Positions 1-7,362 of a DNA stretch of 10,769 bases are shown here, in pieces; the first letter of the stretch is position 1, and the number at the start of each line of letters is the position of its first letter. The translations under genes were made by a program, and so were the position numbers. The notes below the pieces were generated by a model. That model did not search any database. It saw only the letters and a list, made by a program, of their open reading frames with translations, and had not been told where the DNA came from. The stretch lies in the NCBI GenBank assembly GCA_934086185.1, contig CAKOHW010000017.1:1-10769 (forward strand), given 5' to 3'. The stretch is from an uncultured Bacilli bacterium (GTDB lineage Bacteria; Bacillota_I; Bacilli_A; RF39; UBA660).

Positions 1-67
1 CATCTCGAACACAGAAGTCAAGCACTCAAACGTCGAAAATAGTGGAAGCAAAGATAGAAAGCTGCCA
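1..67 (+). rRNA. rrf: 5S ribosomal RNA, 3' part (5' end outside the window)
   Basis: The first bases match the conserved interior of bacterial 5S rRNA, including the CGAACACAGAAGT loop region, then AAGCACTC, the CGTCGAAAATAGTGG stretch and a GCTGCC-type 3' end. About 50 nt of the 5' half lie before the window. A run of nine T (68-76) follows the presumed 3' end. This places the end of a plus-strand rRNA operon at the left edge. The exact 3' end is estimated, because the pairing 5' strand of helix I is not visible. Confidence 0.85.
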
Positions 68-88
68 TTTTTTTTTGCTAGAAAACAA

Positions 89-107
89 GGGCTTTCAGCC
101 TATTTTT
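89..107 (+). terminator. Possible terminator of the upstream rRNA operon
   Basis: A short GGCT-TTC-AGCC hairpin (90-100) is followed by a T-rich stretch (103-107). The stem is only 4-5 bp. An alternative pairing joins GAAAGC at 57-62 with GCTTTC at 91-96. Either form would sit where an rRNA operon should terminate, but both are weak, and the T run at 68-76 may be the real end together with the 5S closing helix. Confidence 0.3.
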
Positions 108-108
108 A

Positions 109-137
109 TTGAATAATTTATATATTTATAATATAAT
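109..137 (+). promoter_or_regulatory. Sigma-A-type promoter for gltX
   Basis: TTGAAT (109-114) and TATAAT (132-137) are separated by exactly 17 nt. A second overlapping TATAAT begins at 127. Transcription would start near 144, leaving a leader of about 20 nt before the gltX start. No riboswitch or T-box fits in this space. Confidence 0.65.
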
Positions 138-163
138 TATATTTATATGAAAGAAGTGTTTTT

Positions 164-1816
164 ATGACAAATAAAGAATTAGCAGACTTAATTTTTCCTA
201 ATATTACAAAAACAATAGAAGATTATGAAAAAGAATACCCAAAAAGAGATTTAAACGAAGGTGCAAAAGTAACAAGATTTGCACCAAGTCCTACAGGTTT
301 TGTGCATATTGGTAATTTATTTCAAGCATTAACAGATTACTTTTTAGCTAAAAATAGTGATGGAATATTTTATTTAAGAAATGAAGATACTGACACTAAA
401 AGAGAAGTAGAATCTGCTGTTGATAAAATCATGGAAACACTTAACTTTATGGATATAATGCCAGACGAATATGAATATAAAAATAAAATTATTGGATCCT
501 ATGGACCATATGTTCAAAGTGAAAGAAAAGAAATATATCATGCTTTTATTAAGCACTTAATTGAAATAGGTAGAGCATATCCATGTTTTTGTACATCTGA
601 AGAATTGACAAAAATGAGAGAAAAACAAGAGCATAAAAAACATAGAATAGGTTATTATGGTAAGTGGGCAAAATGTAGAGATTTAACAAACGAAGAAAGA
701 GCTGAAAGAATAAAAAATGGTGAAGAATTTGTAATAAGATTTAAATCATTAGGTAATTTCGAAAAAAAATTAATATTTGATGATTTAGTAACAGGCGTTA
801 TTGAATTTCCAGAAAATGATTTAGACAATATAATTATGAAATCTTCTGACTTCTTACCAACATATCATTTTGCACATGTAGTAGATGATCATTTAATGCA
901 TACTACACATGTAGTAAGAGGTCAAGAATGGTTATCAAGTGTTCCATTCCACGTTGAATTATTTCAAGCGTTCGGATTTGAACAACCAAAATATATTCAC
1001 AATTCTTTATTATTAAAACAAGATGGAGATATAAGAAGAAAAATAAGTAAGAGAAAAGATCCTGAAGCTTTAATGAGTTATTATTTAGAAAAAGGATATC
1101 CGAATACTGCAATTATAGAATCTTTAATGACAATCCTTAATAGTAATTATGAAGAATGGAGAACAAATAATCCAACAGCAAGTTATCTAGAATTTAATTT
1201 TGATCCACACAAAGTTAGTACAAGTGGAGCATTATATGACTTAGACAAACTAGATAATATTTCAAAAAATATTATTAGCAAGATGACAGCAAGTGAAGTA
1301 TATGATGAATTATTAAAATATACTAGTGAATATGATAAAAGTTTTAACGAATTAATTACAAAATATAAGGATTACACTATAAAAATATTAAATATTGAAA
1401 GAGAACAAGCAAAACCTAGAAAAGACTATGCTTCATTTGGTGCTATTAAAAATAATATTTGGTATATGTATGATGAATTATTTACACATAAAGATTATGA
1501 ATTTCAAAAAATAACTGATAAAACTGAAATAAAGAAAATACTTGATACATATATCAATAGTTATTTTGATGAAAATGATGATAAAGAAACATGGTTCAAT
1601 AAAATAAAAGAACTTTGTGATAATCTTGGATATGCAAGCAATATGAAAGAATACAAACTAAATCCAGAAAATTATAAAGGTAACGTTGCAGATATATCTA
1701 CAGTTTTAAGAGTAGCTCTAACAACTAAATCTATGACTCCTGATTTATATGAAATTATGAGTTTATTAGGTAAAGATAAAATAAAAAATAGGTTTAACAT
1801 ATTTAATGTGGAATAG
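164..1816 (+). CDS. gltX: Glutamate--tRNA ligase (GluRS)
   Basis: Class I aminoacyl-tRNA synthetase that charges tRNA-Glu with glutamate in the cytoplasm. Seen: the RFAPSPTGFVHIGN signature with HIGN at residues 48-51, the class I KMSKS-equivalent KISKR at 293-297, and a zinc-ribbon-like set with Cys141, Cys143 and Cys171 plus nearby tyrosines, as in zinc-binding GluRS. VRGQEWLSS (251-259) also fits the catalytic fold. The C-terminal half is helical and charged, consistent with an anticodon-binding domain. At 550 residues it is longer than the roughly 480-500 typical of GluRS, and probably belongs to the longer variant found in some Clostridia and relatives. Many bacteria lacking GlnRS use a non-discriminating GluRS; which type this is cannot be read from the sequence. 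The start at 164 follows a weak AAGAAGTG ribosome site. It is the first gene after the 5S rRNA and has its own promoter. The stop codon lies in the loop of a terminator-like hairpin. Confidence 0.93.
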   Translation: MTNKELADLIFPNITKTIEDYEKEYPKRDLNEGAKVTRFAPSPTGFVHIGNLFQALTDYFLAKNSDGIFYLRNEDTDTKREVESAVDKIMETLNFMDIMPDEYEYKNKIIGSYGPYVQSERKEIYHAFIKHLIEIGRAYPCFCTSEELTKMREKQEHKKHRIGYYGKWAKCRDLTNEERAERIKNGEEFVIRFKSLGNFEKKLIFDDLVTGVIEFPENDLDNIIMKSSDFLPTYHFAHVVDDHLMHTTHVVRGQEWLSSVPFHVELFQAFGFEQPKYIHNSLLLKQDGDIRRKISKRKDPEALMSYYLEKGYPNTAIIESLMTILNSNYEEWRTNNPTASYLEFNFDPHKVSTSGALYDLDKLDNISKNIISKMTASEVYDELLKYTSEYDKSFNELITKYKDYTIKILNIEREQAKPRKDYASFGAIKNNIWYMYDELFTHKDYEFQKITDKTEIKKILDTYINSYFDENDDKETWFNKIKELCDNLGYASNMKEYKLNPENYKGNVADISTVLRVALTTKSMTPDLYEIMSLLGKDKIKNRFNIFNVE

Positions 1817-1838
1817 TGTATCTGTTCCACATTTTTTT
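1805..1838 (+). terminator. Terminator or attenuator between gltX and the U32 gene
   Basis: A 9-bp perfect stem (1805-1813 with 1825-1833, core ATGTGGAA/TTCCACAT) has an 11-nt loop and ends in a T run through 1838. The gltX stop codon lies in the loop. The U32 ribosome site AGGAGG begins at the next base (1839), and I see no good promoter between. The hairpin therefore probably allows read-through and lowers downstream expression rather than ending the operon. Confidence 0.7.
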
Positions 1839-1848
1839 AGGAGGAAAA

Positions 1849-4083
1849 ATGAAAAAAACAGAATTGTTATGCCCAGCTGGAAATTTTGAAATGCTTAAAA
1901 TGGCAATAAATGCTGGTGCTGATGCAGTATATTTATCTGGAGTCAAATTTGGAGCTAGAAAATATGCCGATAACTTTAATAATAATGAGATAATAGATGC
2001 TATTAATTATGCACATCTATATGGTGTAAAAGTATATATAACAATTAATACGTTAATAAAAGACGATGAAATAGATGAGTTTTTAAAATTTGTAGAATTT
2101 ATCCACAAAAATAAAGTTGACGCAGTATTAATGCAAGATATAGGAATGATTAATTTAGTTAGAAGTATATTTCCAAATTTAGTAATACATGCATCAACAC
2201 AATTTCATAATCATAATAAATACGGATTAGAATATTTAAAAAGTATTGGTGTAAAAAGAGCTGTACTTGCAAGAGAAATGTCATTAGATGAAATAAATAA
2301 AATAGATGTAGATATAGAAAAAGAAATATTTATTCATGGTGCACTTTGTATATCATATTCTGGACAATGTTTAATGTCGAGTATGATTATGAAAAGAAGT
2401 GGTAATAGAGGCGAATGTGCAGGATTATGTAGATTACCTTATAAGTTATTAAAAAACGATGAATATGTAAATACAAATGGAAATTACTTATTAAGTACAA
2501 AAGATTTATGCTCATTAAATAATATAACAAAAATATTAGATTCCAATATTACTTCAATTAAAATAGAAGGAAGAATGAAGAGCCCAGAGTATGTTTATTA
2601 TGTTACAAGTTTATATAGAAAAATTATAGACAATTATTATATAGGAAAAGAAACAATAATATCAGAAGACGAAATGAATAATTTAAAAGTACTATTTAAT
2701 AGAAAATTTACAACAGGCTACCTATTTAATGATAAAGATATAATGAACCAAGAAACACCAAATCATCAAGGAATAGAAGTTGGAAAAATAGTAGATATTA
2801 CTCCAAAAAAATTAAAAATAAAACTAACAAGTGAACTTAATCAAGGTGATGCAATAAGATTTAAAGATAATAATGTTGGAATGTATTTAAATTACATATA
2901 TGATAAAAAAGGAAACTTTATTAATTCATCCAAAGATAGTGAATATATTTATATTGATAATAAGTTTAATTTAACTAGTGATGATATTATATTAAAAACT
3001 GTAGATAATAAGTTGCTTAAAAGTATTAATACAATTAAACCTAAAAAAATACCAATTAATATTGAAGTAAATGCTAAAACAAATCAAAAACTAGAAATAA
3101 CATTTAACGATGAAAAGAATACTATTGTTGAAACAGGAAATATTATAACAGAATCAAAAAATAGTCCTACAACAAAAAATCAAATTATAGAAAAGTTATC
3201 AAAGTTAAATGAAACTCCATATTCAATAAAAAATATAAAAATTAATATGGACAACAATATCTTTATACCATTAAAAGAATTAAATAATATCAGAAGAACT
3301 TTAGTTGATAAATTAAATAGTTTAAGAATTAATGTCAACAGTGACTTTGTTAAAAAGGATTTTAAAAAAGAAGTGTTAAATATAGAACTTACAAATACAA
3401 TAAATGTTTTAATAGATAATGAAAACGATTATAATCAATTAAAAGATCTACCAAAAATAAAATTTTACACAAACAATATAGACTTATATTCAAAGTATAA
3501 AAACAACATGTTTTTAAGACTAAATAGAATACAAAACAAAGAAGTAAATTATAAGAACGAAAATTTATTAATTACAGATATTGGTTCTATATATCATTAT
3601 AAAAATACTAATTATGTTAATAGTGATATCTACACAAATGTAACAAATATATTTACAATACACTATTTAACAAAACTAGGAGTAAAAAATATTGGTATAT
3701 CTCCTGAATTAAATTTTGAAGAAACAATAAAGTTATATAATGATTTTATTAATTATTTTAATTATAAACCGAATATTAATATTTTTATATATGGAAAAAT
3801 AGAATTAATGTTAATGAAACATTGTATTATAAATTATAATTTAAATCATAACGTTGCTTGTAATGCGTGCAAACATGTCGATAAATACAAAATAGAGGAT
3901 AGAAATGGTCAAAAATACACAATTGAACCTAATATGTGTGGTAATGTGATACTTAGCAACAAAATCATTAATAATTTTGATAAAATTAAAATGATAGGCG
4001 GTTTGAACTATTATATTTCTTTAATAGATATAAATGAAAAACAAAAAATAATAGAAAGTATAAGGAAGTGTGTAATATGTTAA
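1849..4083 (+). CDS. U32-family protein (peptidase U32; probable RNA hydroxylation enzyme, RlhA/TrhP-like)
   Basis: Members of this family, once annotated as collagenase-like peptidases, include E. coli RlhA (23S rRNA C2501 hydroxylation) and TrhP (tRNA uridine hydroxylation). The N-terminal part shows the U32 fold: ELLCPAGNFEMLKMAI at 5-20, GADAVYLSG at 23-31, and the signature EIFIHGALCISYSGQC at 159-174 followed by NRGECAGLCR. Cys167, Cys174, Cys190 and Cys194 are the expected four-cysteine iron-sulfur-type set. The C-terminal region carries another group, Cys671, Cys674 and Cys697 around an EDRNGQKYTIEP stretch, as in long two-part U32 proteins. The product has 744 residues, close to the long RlhA-like forms. 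The start at 1849 was chosen because AGGAGG lies at 1839-1844; an in-frame GTG at 1816 lacks a ribosome site. Its last 7 nt overlap the response-regulator gene, so the two are probably translationally coupled. Substrate (rRNA or tRNA) is not determined. Confidence 0.85.
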   Translation: MKKTELLCPAGNFEMLKMAINAGADAVYLSGVKFGARKYADNFNNNEIIDAINYAHLYGVKVYITINTLIKDDEIDEFLKFVEFIHKNKVDAVLMQDIGMINLVRSIFPNLVIHASTQFHNHNKYGLEYLKSIGVKRAVLAREMSLDEINKIDVDIEKEIFIHGALCISYSGQCLMSSMIMKRSGNRGECAGLCRLPYKLLKNDEYVNTNGNYLLSTKDLCSLNNITKILDSNITSIKIEGRMKSPEYVYYVTSLYRKIIDNYYIGKETIISEDEMNNLKVLFNRKFTTGYLFNDKDIMNQETPNHQGIEVGKIVDITPKKLKIKLTSELNQGDAIRFKDNNVGMYLNYIYDKKGNFINSSKDSEYIYIDNKFNLTSDDIILKTVDNKLLKSINTIKPKKIPINIEVNAKTNQKLEITFNDEKNTIVETGNIITESKNSPTTKNQIIEKLSKLNETPYSIKNIKINMDNNIFIPLKELNNIRRTLVDKLNSLRINVNSDFVKKDFKKEVLNIELTNTINVLIDNENDYNQLKDLPKIKFYTNNIDLYSKYKNNMFLRLNRIQNKEVNYKNENLLITDIGSIYHYKNTNYVNSDIYTNVTNIFTIHYLTKLGVKNIGISPELNFEETIKLYNDFINYFNYKPNINIFIYGKIELMLMKHCIINYNLNHNVACNACKHVDKYKIEDRNGQKYTIEPNMCGNVILSNKIINNFDKIKMIGGLNYYISLIDINEKQKIIESIRKCVIC

Positions 4084-4781
4084 AGATAGTAATTGTAGAA
4101 GATGATAAAGAATATGTAGAAAAGTATGAAACTATAATAAATGATATTTTGTTTAAAAGTAATAGAGAATATGAAATATTTAAGTTTACTAAATATACAC
4201 CAGAGTTAAAAAGTATTATTAAAGATTCTAGTGAACAAAAAATCTATATAATTGATTTAGAATTAGAAAATAAATATTCAGGAATGGATATACTAAGAGA
4301 GATAAGAGAAGAAGATTGGGATAGTGAAATACTTGTAGTAACTAATCATGATAGAATGTTTGAAACTGTACACAAAGAAATATATAAAACATTTGATTTT
4401 ATAGAAAAGTTTTGTGATTTAGATAAAAAATTAGGAAAAGATCTAAAATTAATATTTAATAGAAAATATGATGTTGGTAAATTAATGTATTCTAATAAAA
4501 GAATAAGTTTACAAATATATTACAAGGATATAATCTATATTTATAGAGATACTGTAGATAGAAAGACTGTTATAAAAACAACAAACAATGAATTTTATTT
4601 AAATATTCCTTTATTAGAAATAATGGATATGTTAGATGATAGATTTGAACAATGTAGTAAAAGTTGTATTTTAAATAAAGACAGAATAAATGAAAGAAAT
4701 TATGGACAAGGATATTTTATAACTGATAGAGGAGAAACAGTAAATATGCTATCAAAAAAATATAAGTGTGAAGTAGAATGA
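4077..4781 (+). CDS. agrA: AgrA-like LytTR response regulator
   Basis: Cytoplasmic two-component response regulator expected to be phosphorylated by the adjacent kinase and to bind DNA through a LytTR domain. Seen in 234 residues: a receiver domain (about 1-125) with acidic pocket Glu8-Asp9-Asp10 and probable phosphoacceptor Asp60 in IYIIDLELENKYSGMDIL. A LytTR domain (about 135-232) includes IIYIYRDTVDRKTVIKTTNN and the late SCILNKDRINE segment, equivalent to the conserved phenylalanine/serine...N...I pattern of the family. The start at 4077 follows AAGGAAG (4063-4069); a GTG at 4068 is in frame but overlaps that ribosome site. It overlaps the U32 stop by 7 nt and the kinase start by 4 nt (ATGA), so it is the middle of a coupled run. 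Assignment to AgrA rests on the LytTR domain together with the neighbouring AgrC, AgrB and AgrD. Confidence 0.88.
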   Translation: MLKIVIVEDDKEYVEKYETIINDILFKSNREYEIFKFTKYTPELKSIIKDSSEQKIYIIDLELENKYSGMDILREIREEDWDSEILVVTNHDRMFETVHKEIYKTFDFIEKFCDLDKKLGKDLKLIFNRKYDVGKLMYSNKRISLQIYYKDIIYIYRDTVDRKTVIKTTNNEFYLNIPLLEIMDMLDDRFEQCSKSCILNKDRINERNYGQGYFITDRGETVNMLSKKYKCEVE

Positions 4782-6034
4782 GTATTTGGCGAATAATATT
4801 ATATTTTTTTGGCGAACTATATGGTGCGTTTAGTACTTTATATGCTTATTCAAGGTTATCTCATAAAGAATTATTTAACAAAAGAGTAATTATTTGTATC
4901 TTAATACTTACAATAGTATTACTATTAAATAATTTTTTAAATATAAATCAATTTAAAATTATAATGTCATTTTGTATTATTTTCTTGCTTAATATATTAG
5001 CTTTTAAGGATAATGTTAAAGAAACATTATATAACACAATTATATATACTATGGTTTCTGTTGTGATAGAATTACTTTTTGCTCCAATATTTTTAAGAAA
5101 TTATTCTTCTATAGAACATTTAAATTCGAAAGGATATACAATAAAAATTATTTATACATTATTTGTTTTTACTATTTCCAATATTTTTTTTACAAGCAGT
5201 AAAATAATATACTATATTGATTCTATTAAAAGAACTATAAAAAAGACAATTTCGATAGAAGTAATATTAATTCTTTCTTTAATTATTTTCAATATTCTAG
5301 GCTATCTTTTAATTGGAAAAATGAATAATATACATTTCATAATTTCGTTAATAATATCTATAGGATACATAATAACTACTTTATTAATGATTTTTATAAA
5401 TAAGAAAAATATAGAAAAGTTAAAATTAAAGAATCTTTCATTAGAAAAATCTTATGCTTCATATAGTAATATATTAGATGAATTTAGAGAATACAAACAC
5501 AATTTAAAAAATAAATTATTTGCAATAAAATCATATTTACCAGAAAGTGAACAAAATAAACTAAATGAATTAATAATAAGTCATAATGATAAATGTGAAT
5601 GGTTAAATGATATTAAAAATATGCCACAAGGTTTAGAAGGATTATTATATCTTAAAAAATATGAAGCAGAAAATAAAAATGTTAACTTAATAATAAATTA
5701 CAATAGTAAAATTAAAATAAGTAATAAAGACTATTTGGATTTATGCGATGTATTAGGCATATTTTTAGATAATGCAATAGAATCATCAAATGGCAAAGAA
5801 AAGATAGTTTTATTAGACGCCCATGATAAAAAGAATTCAATTATAATAACAATAACAAATAAATTTAATAATTATATAAATTTAAGTAAAATAGGTGAGA
5901 AAAATTATAGTACAAAAAAAGTTAAATCAGGGATAGGTTTATATTATGTTAACAATTTAAAGAATAAGCGAATAACAACAGATATAAAAATTATAAATAA
6001 TTTATTTAATACATATATTATTTACACTAAATAA
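4778..6034 (+). CDS. agrC: AgrC-like peptide-sensing histidine kinase
   Basis: Membrane histidine kinase that should bind the cyclic peptide made by AgrB and AgrD and phosphorylate AgrA. The N-terminal 205 residues contain about six hydrophobic segments (near 4-25, 37-55, 59-76, 86-106, 122-140, 160-180 and 186-207), matching the AgrC sensor. A short coiled linker follows. The dimerisation region carries EFREYKHNLKNKL with the likely phosphorylated His241, in the HPK10 style (Arg-x-x-x-His-x-x-x-Asn). The GHKL ATPase region has the N box LDNAIESS (330-337) and the G box KSGIGLYYVN (383-392). Length 418 fits the family. The start overlaps the agrA stop as ATGA, indicating translational coupling. 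No terminator separates it from agrA, and the next hairpin downstream is shared with the convergent agrBD pair. Ligand identity is inferred from context only. Confidence 0.88.
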   Translation: MSIWRIILYFFGELYGAFSTLYAYSRLSHKELFNKRVIICILILTIVLLLNNFLNINQFKIIMSFCIIFLLNILAFKDNVKETLYNTIIYTMVSVVIELLFAPIFLRNYSSIEHLNSKGYTIKIIYTLFVFTISNIFFTSSKIIYYIDSIKRTIKKTISIEVILILSLIIFNILGYLLIGKMNNIHFIISLIISIGYIITTLLMIFINKKNIEKLKLKNLSLEKSYASYSNILDEFREYKHNLKNKLFAIKSYLPESEQNKLNELIISHNDKCEWLNDIKNMPQGLEGLLYLKKYEAENKNVNLIINYNSKIKISNKDYLDLCDVLGIFLDNAIESSNGKEKIVLLDAHDKKNSIIITITNKFNNYINLSKIGEKNYSTKKVKSGIGLYYVNNLKNKRITTDIKIINNLFNTYIIYTK

Positions 6035-6093
6035 AAACGTATAAATATACTTATTAATTATTAAATTCATTAGAAATATTAAAAATATGATAT

Positions 6094-6127
6094 AAAAAAG
6101 CCTCATAATTAAATGAGGCAATTTTTA
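6094..6127. terminator. Bidirectional terminator between convergent agrC and agrD
   Basis: A perfect 7-bp stem, GCCTCAT (6100-6106) with ATGAGGC (6113-6119), has a 6-nt loop. It is preceded by six A (6094-6099) and followed by AATTTTT. Read on the minus strand it ends in TTTTTT, a strong terminator for agrD. Read on the plus strand it ends in a weaker T tract for agrC. Confidence 0.85.
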
Positions 6128-6133
6128 ATCTTA

Positions 6134-6238
6134 TTATTTAATTAATGATTTTGGACATTCTGGTTCATCAAATAAGAAAACTAAAGTGAATGGAGTAGCA
6201 GCAACAGCAGCTCCAATTTTTGCTAATAATGCTAACAT
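6134..6238 (-). CDS. agrD: AgrD-like autoinducer peptide precursor (34 aa)
   Basis: Precursor of a secreted signalling peptide, cut and cyclised by AgrB. Residues 1-14 (MLALLAKIGAAVAA) form a hydrophobic membrane-anchoring helix with one lysine. The C-terminal tail DEPECPKSLIK (24-34) is a clear match to the acidic, proline-containing recognition tail of AgrD (compare DEVEVPKEL in Staphylococcus aureus). Aligning the tails puts the cleavage site after Phe23, so the peptide core would be drawn from TPFTLVFLF (15-23). Unusually, that core has no cysteine or serine. The only cysteine, Cys28, is in the tail that is normally removed. Thr18 is the nearest hydroxyl residue that could close a ring. 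A ribosome site GGAGG (6250-6246) is 7 nt from the start codon and lies inside the end of agrB. The start is 2 nt beyond the agrB stop. A strong terminator follows on the minus strand. Confidence 0.85.
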   Translation of the reverse strand: MLALLAKIGAAVAATPFTLVFLFDEPECPKSLIK

Positions 6239-6240
6239 TG

Positions 6241-6858
6241 TTATACCTCCTTTTCTATTTGTTTAATTAAATTTATATCACTTAATTTAAACCTTGGTTT
6301 TTGTCCCATTAGAATATAACCTAATGGATTTGTTAGAAGTGCTTCTAAAATCATTGCACTTACTACCAAATTAGAAATACTATTAAATTTAATTATTATT
6401 ACTAAATATATTAAACTTATAATCAATATAATCATTTTAAATATAAGTTTTCTTTTTTTATTTATCATTGGACGTTTATCAGTATCTGCAGGACAAAATA
6501 TTATAAAATTACAGAAACAAATTATCCAAAGAATAATAGATAATCTAGTTTTTAAATTTATATTGCAAAATATATAAGGTAAACCTATTAATAAAGTAAT
6601 ACTGAAGAACCAACACATCAAATTAGATTTAGCATGGCATCCATAACCTACACTCCTTAAAATTGAATAAAATATTAAAAATATAATAAATGGTATACCA
6701 AAATGTAATATTAAAGCTATCAATATAATTATAAAAGTCTTTGTAATTAATGTATAACAACTCTGAAGACCATATCTAACTTCTTGATATTTAATTTCAT
6801 CTAAATTATTTTTCTGATTGATTTGAATCATAATTTTATCAATTATTTTATCTCTCAT
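6241..6858 (-). CDS. agrB: AgrB-like accessory gene regulator, membrane cysteine endopeptidase
   Basis: Integral membrane cysteine protease that removes the C-terminal tail of AgrD and helps form the cyclic peptide. Seen in 205 residues: the catalytic pair His75 and Cys82 in GYGCHAKSNLMCW, with the seven-residue spacing of S. aureus AgrB His77/Cys84. The PADTDKRP segment (123-130) matches the conserved family loop, and there are several hydrophobic segments with a charged N-terminus. The start at 6858 follows AAGGAAG (6870-6864) at 5 nt. An in-frame TTG at 6909 would add 17 residues but has no ribosome site. The gene ends 2 nt before agrD and holds its ribosome site, so the two are one transcript with coupled translation. 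It runs convergently to agrAC, unlike the usual agrBDCA order. No frame damage is seen. Confidence 0.93.
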   Translation of the reverse strand: MRDKIIDKIMIQINQKNNLDEIKYQEVRYGLQSCYTLITKTFIIILIALILHFGIPFIIFLIFYSILRSVGYGCHAKSNLMCWFFSITLLIGLPYIFCNINLKTRLSIILWIICFCNFIIFCPADTDKRPMINKKRKLIFKMIILIISLIYLVIIIKFNSISNLVVSAMILEALLTNPLGYILMGQKPRFKLSDINLIKQIEKEV

Positions 6859-6961
6859 ATTTACTTCCTTACAATCACATAATAACTCAAAAAAAATATT
6901 TTTAATCAAAATTATTTCATTATGCTAAGAAAAGTGTACGAAAATTTTTAAATACCTGCTT

Positions 6962-7012
6962 TTTATACATTTTTAAAAATCTTGAACGTTTTTTCCGTGT
7001 TTTTAGTACTGA
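6962..7012 (-). promoter_or_regulatory. Candidate agrBD promoter with LytTR-box-like repeats
   Basis: On the minus strand, TCAGTACTA (7012-7004) and AACGTTCAA (6990-6982) are 22 nt apart start to start. Both resemble the 9-bp half-sites bound by AgrA in S. aureus, where the spacing is close to two helical turns. A TATAAA (6967-6962) lies 15-17 nt beyond the second half-site and could be the -10 element. The first half-site matches only partly, and the region is very AT-rich, so this is a suggestion. Confidence 0.25.
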
Positions 7013-7015
7013 TTT

Positions 7016-7044
7016 TTAAATTTATCAAAATTTCGTGGTATGAT
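7016..7044 (+). promoter_or_regulatory. Promoter of the cold-shock gene, extended -10 type
   Basis: TATGAT (7039-7044) is preceded by TGG, a TGn extended -10 motif, and TTAAAT (7016-7021) stands 17 nt upstream as a weak -35. Transcription would start near 7051. It is divergent from agrB, with about 150 nt between the two transcripts' presumed starts and coding ends. Confidence 0.55.
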
Positions 7045-7050
7045 GTACTT

Positions 7051-7143
7051 GTCACTGTAAAGAGAAAAAGTAGTTGTCGACAAATAATAAGTATCTAGCT
7101 GTGAAGAAGTCATAAAAAAATATAAAAGAAAAAGGGATGATAT
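7051..7143 (+). promoter_or_regulatory. Long 5' leader of the cold-shock gene
   Basis: About 93 nt lie between the inferred transcription start and the csp start codon, much longer than the 13-20 nt leaders inferred for gltX, hpf and secA. Cold-shock mRNAs often have structured leaders that act as temperature-dependent switches. It contains the 10-bp perfect palindrome TTGTCGACAA (7074-7083). The 3' part (7112-7133) is almost all A and should leave the ribosome site AAAGGGATG open. A leader role is inferred. Confidence 0.4.
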
Positions 7144-7362
7144 ATGATGCGTGGTAAAGTTAAATGGTTTAATAATGAGAAAGGATATGGATTCATAGAA
7201 TATAATGACTTAGAAGATATATTTGTTCATTATTCTGCTATAAAAAAAGATGGATATAAAACCTTAAAAGAAGGGGATATCGTTGATTTCAAACTTATAG
7301 AGACAGGAAAAGGATTACAAGCACTTGACGTTGTCGAAGTGGAGTTAACTACAGTATTGTAG
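7144..7362 (+). CDS. csp: Cold-shock protein, CspA family
   Basis: Small single-domain nucleic-acid-binding protein (cold-shock domain) that binds single-stranded RNA and DNA and acts as an RNA chaperone. Seen: the start MRGKVKWFNNEKGYGFI typical of the family, RNP1 KGYGFIEY at residues 13-20, RNP2 as DIFVHYS at 25-31, and the closing GKGLQALDVVEVEL. Length is 72 residues (71 if translation starts at the second ATG, 7147), normal for the family. The ribosome site GGGATG at 7134-7139 suits either ATG. Family members usually have Phe where this has Tyr in DVFVHFS, a mild change. It has its own promoter and terminator and stands upstream of hpf. Confidence 0.95.
   Translation: MMRGKVKWFNNEKGYGFIEYNDLEDIFVHYSAIKKDGYKTLKEGDIVDFKLIETGKGLQALDVVEVELTTVL

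Noticed and set aside
1816..1848. GTG start for the U32 gene at 1816
   Set aside because: It lies inside the terminator loop and overlaps the gltX stop; AGGAGG and family alignment support 1849.
4068..4076. GTG start for agrA at 4068
   Set aside because: It overlaps the AAGGAAG ribosome site serving the ATG at 4077, and MLKIVIVEDD is the normal start of a receiver domain.
6859..6909. Extended agrB start at a TTG codon (17 extra residues)
   Set aside because: No ribosome site precedes it, while AAGGAAG sits 5 nt before the ATG at 6858 and that start gives family-typical catalytic numbering.
6944..7021. Three ATTTTTAAA-type words as a regulatory repeat
   Set aside because: Irregular spacing (25 and 43 nt) and simple AT composition make chance likely.
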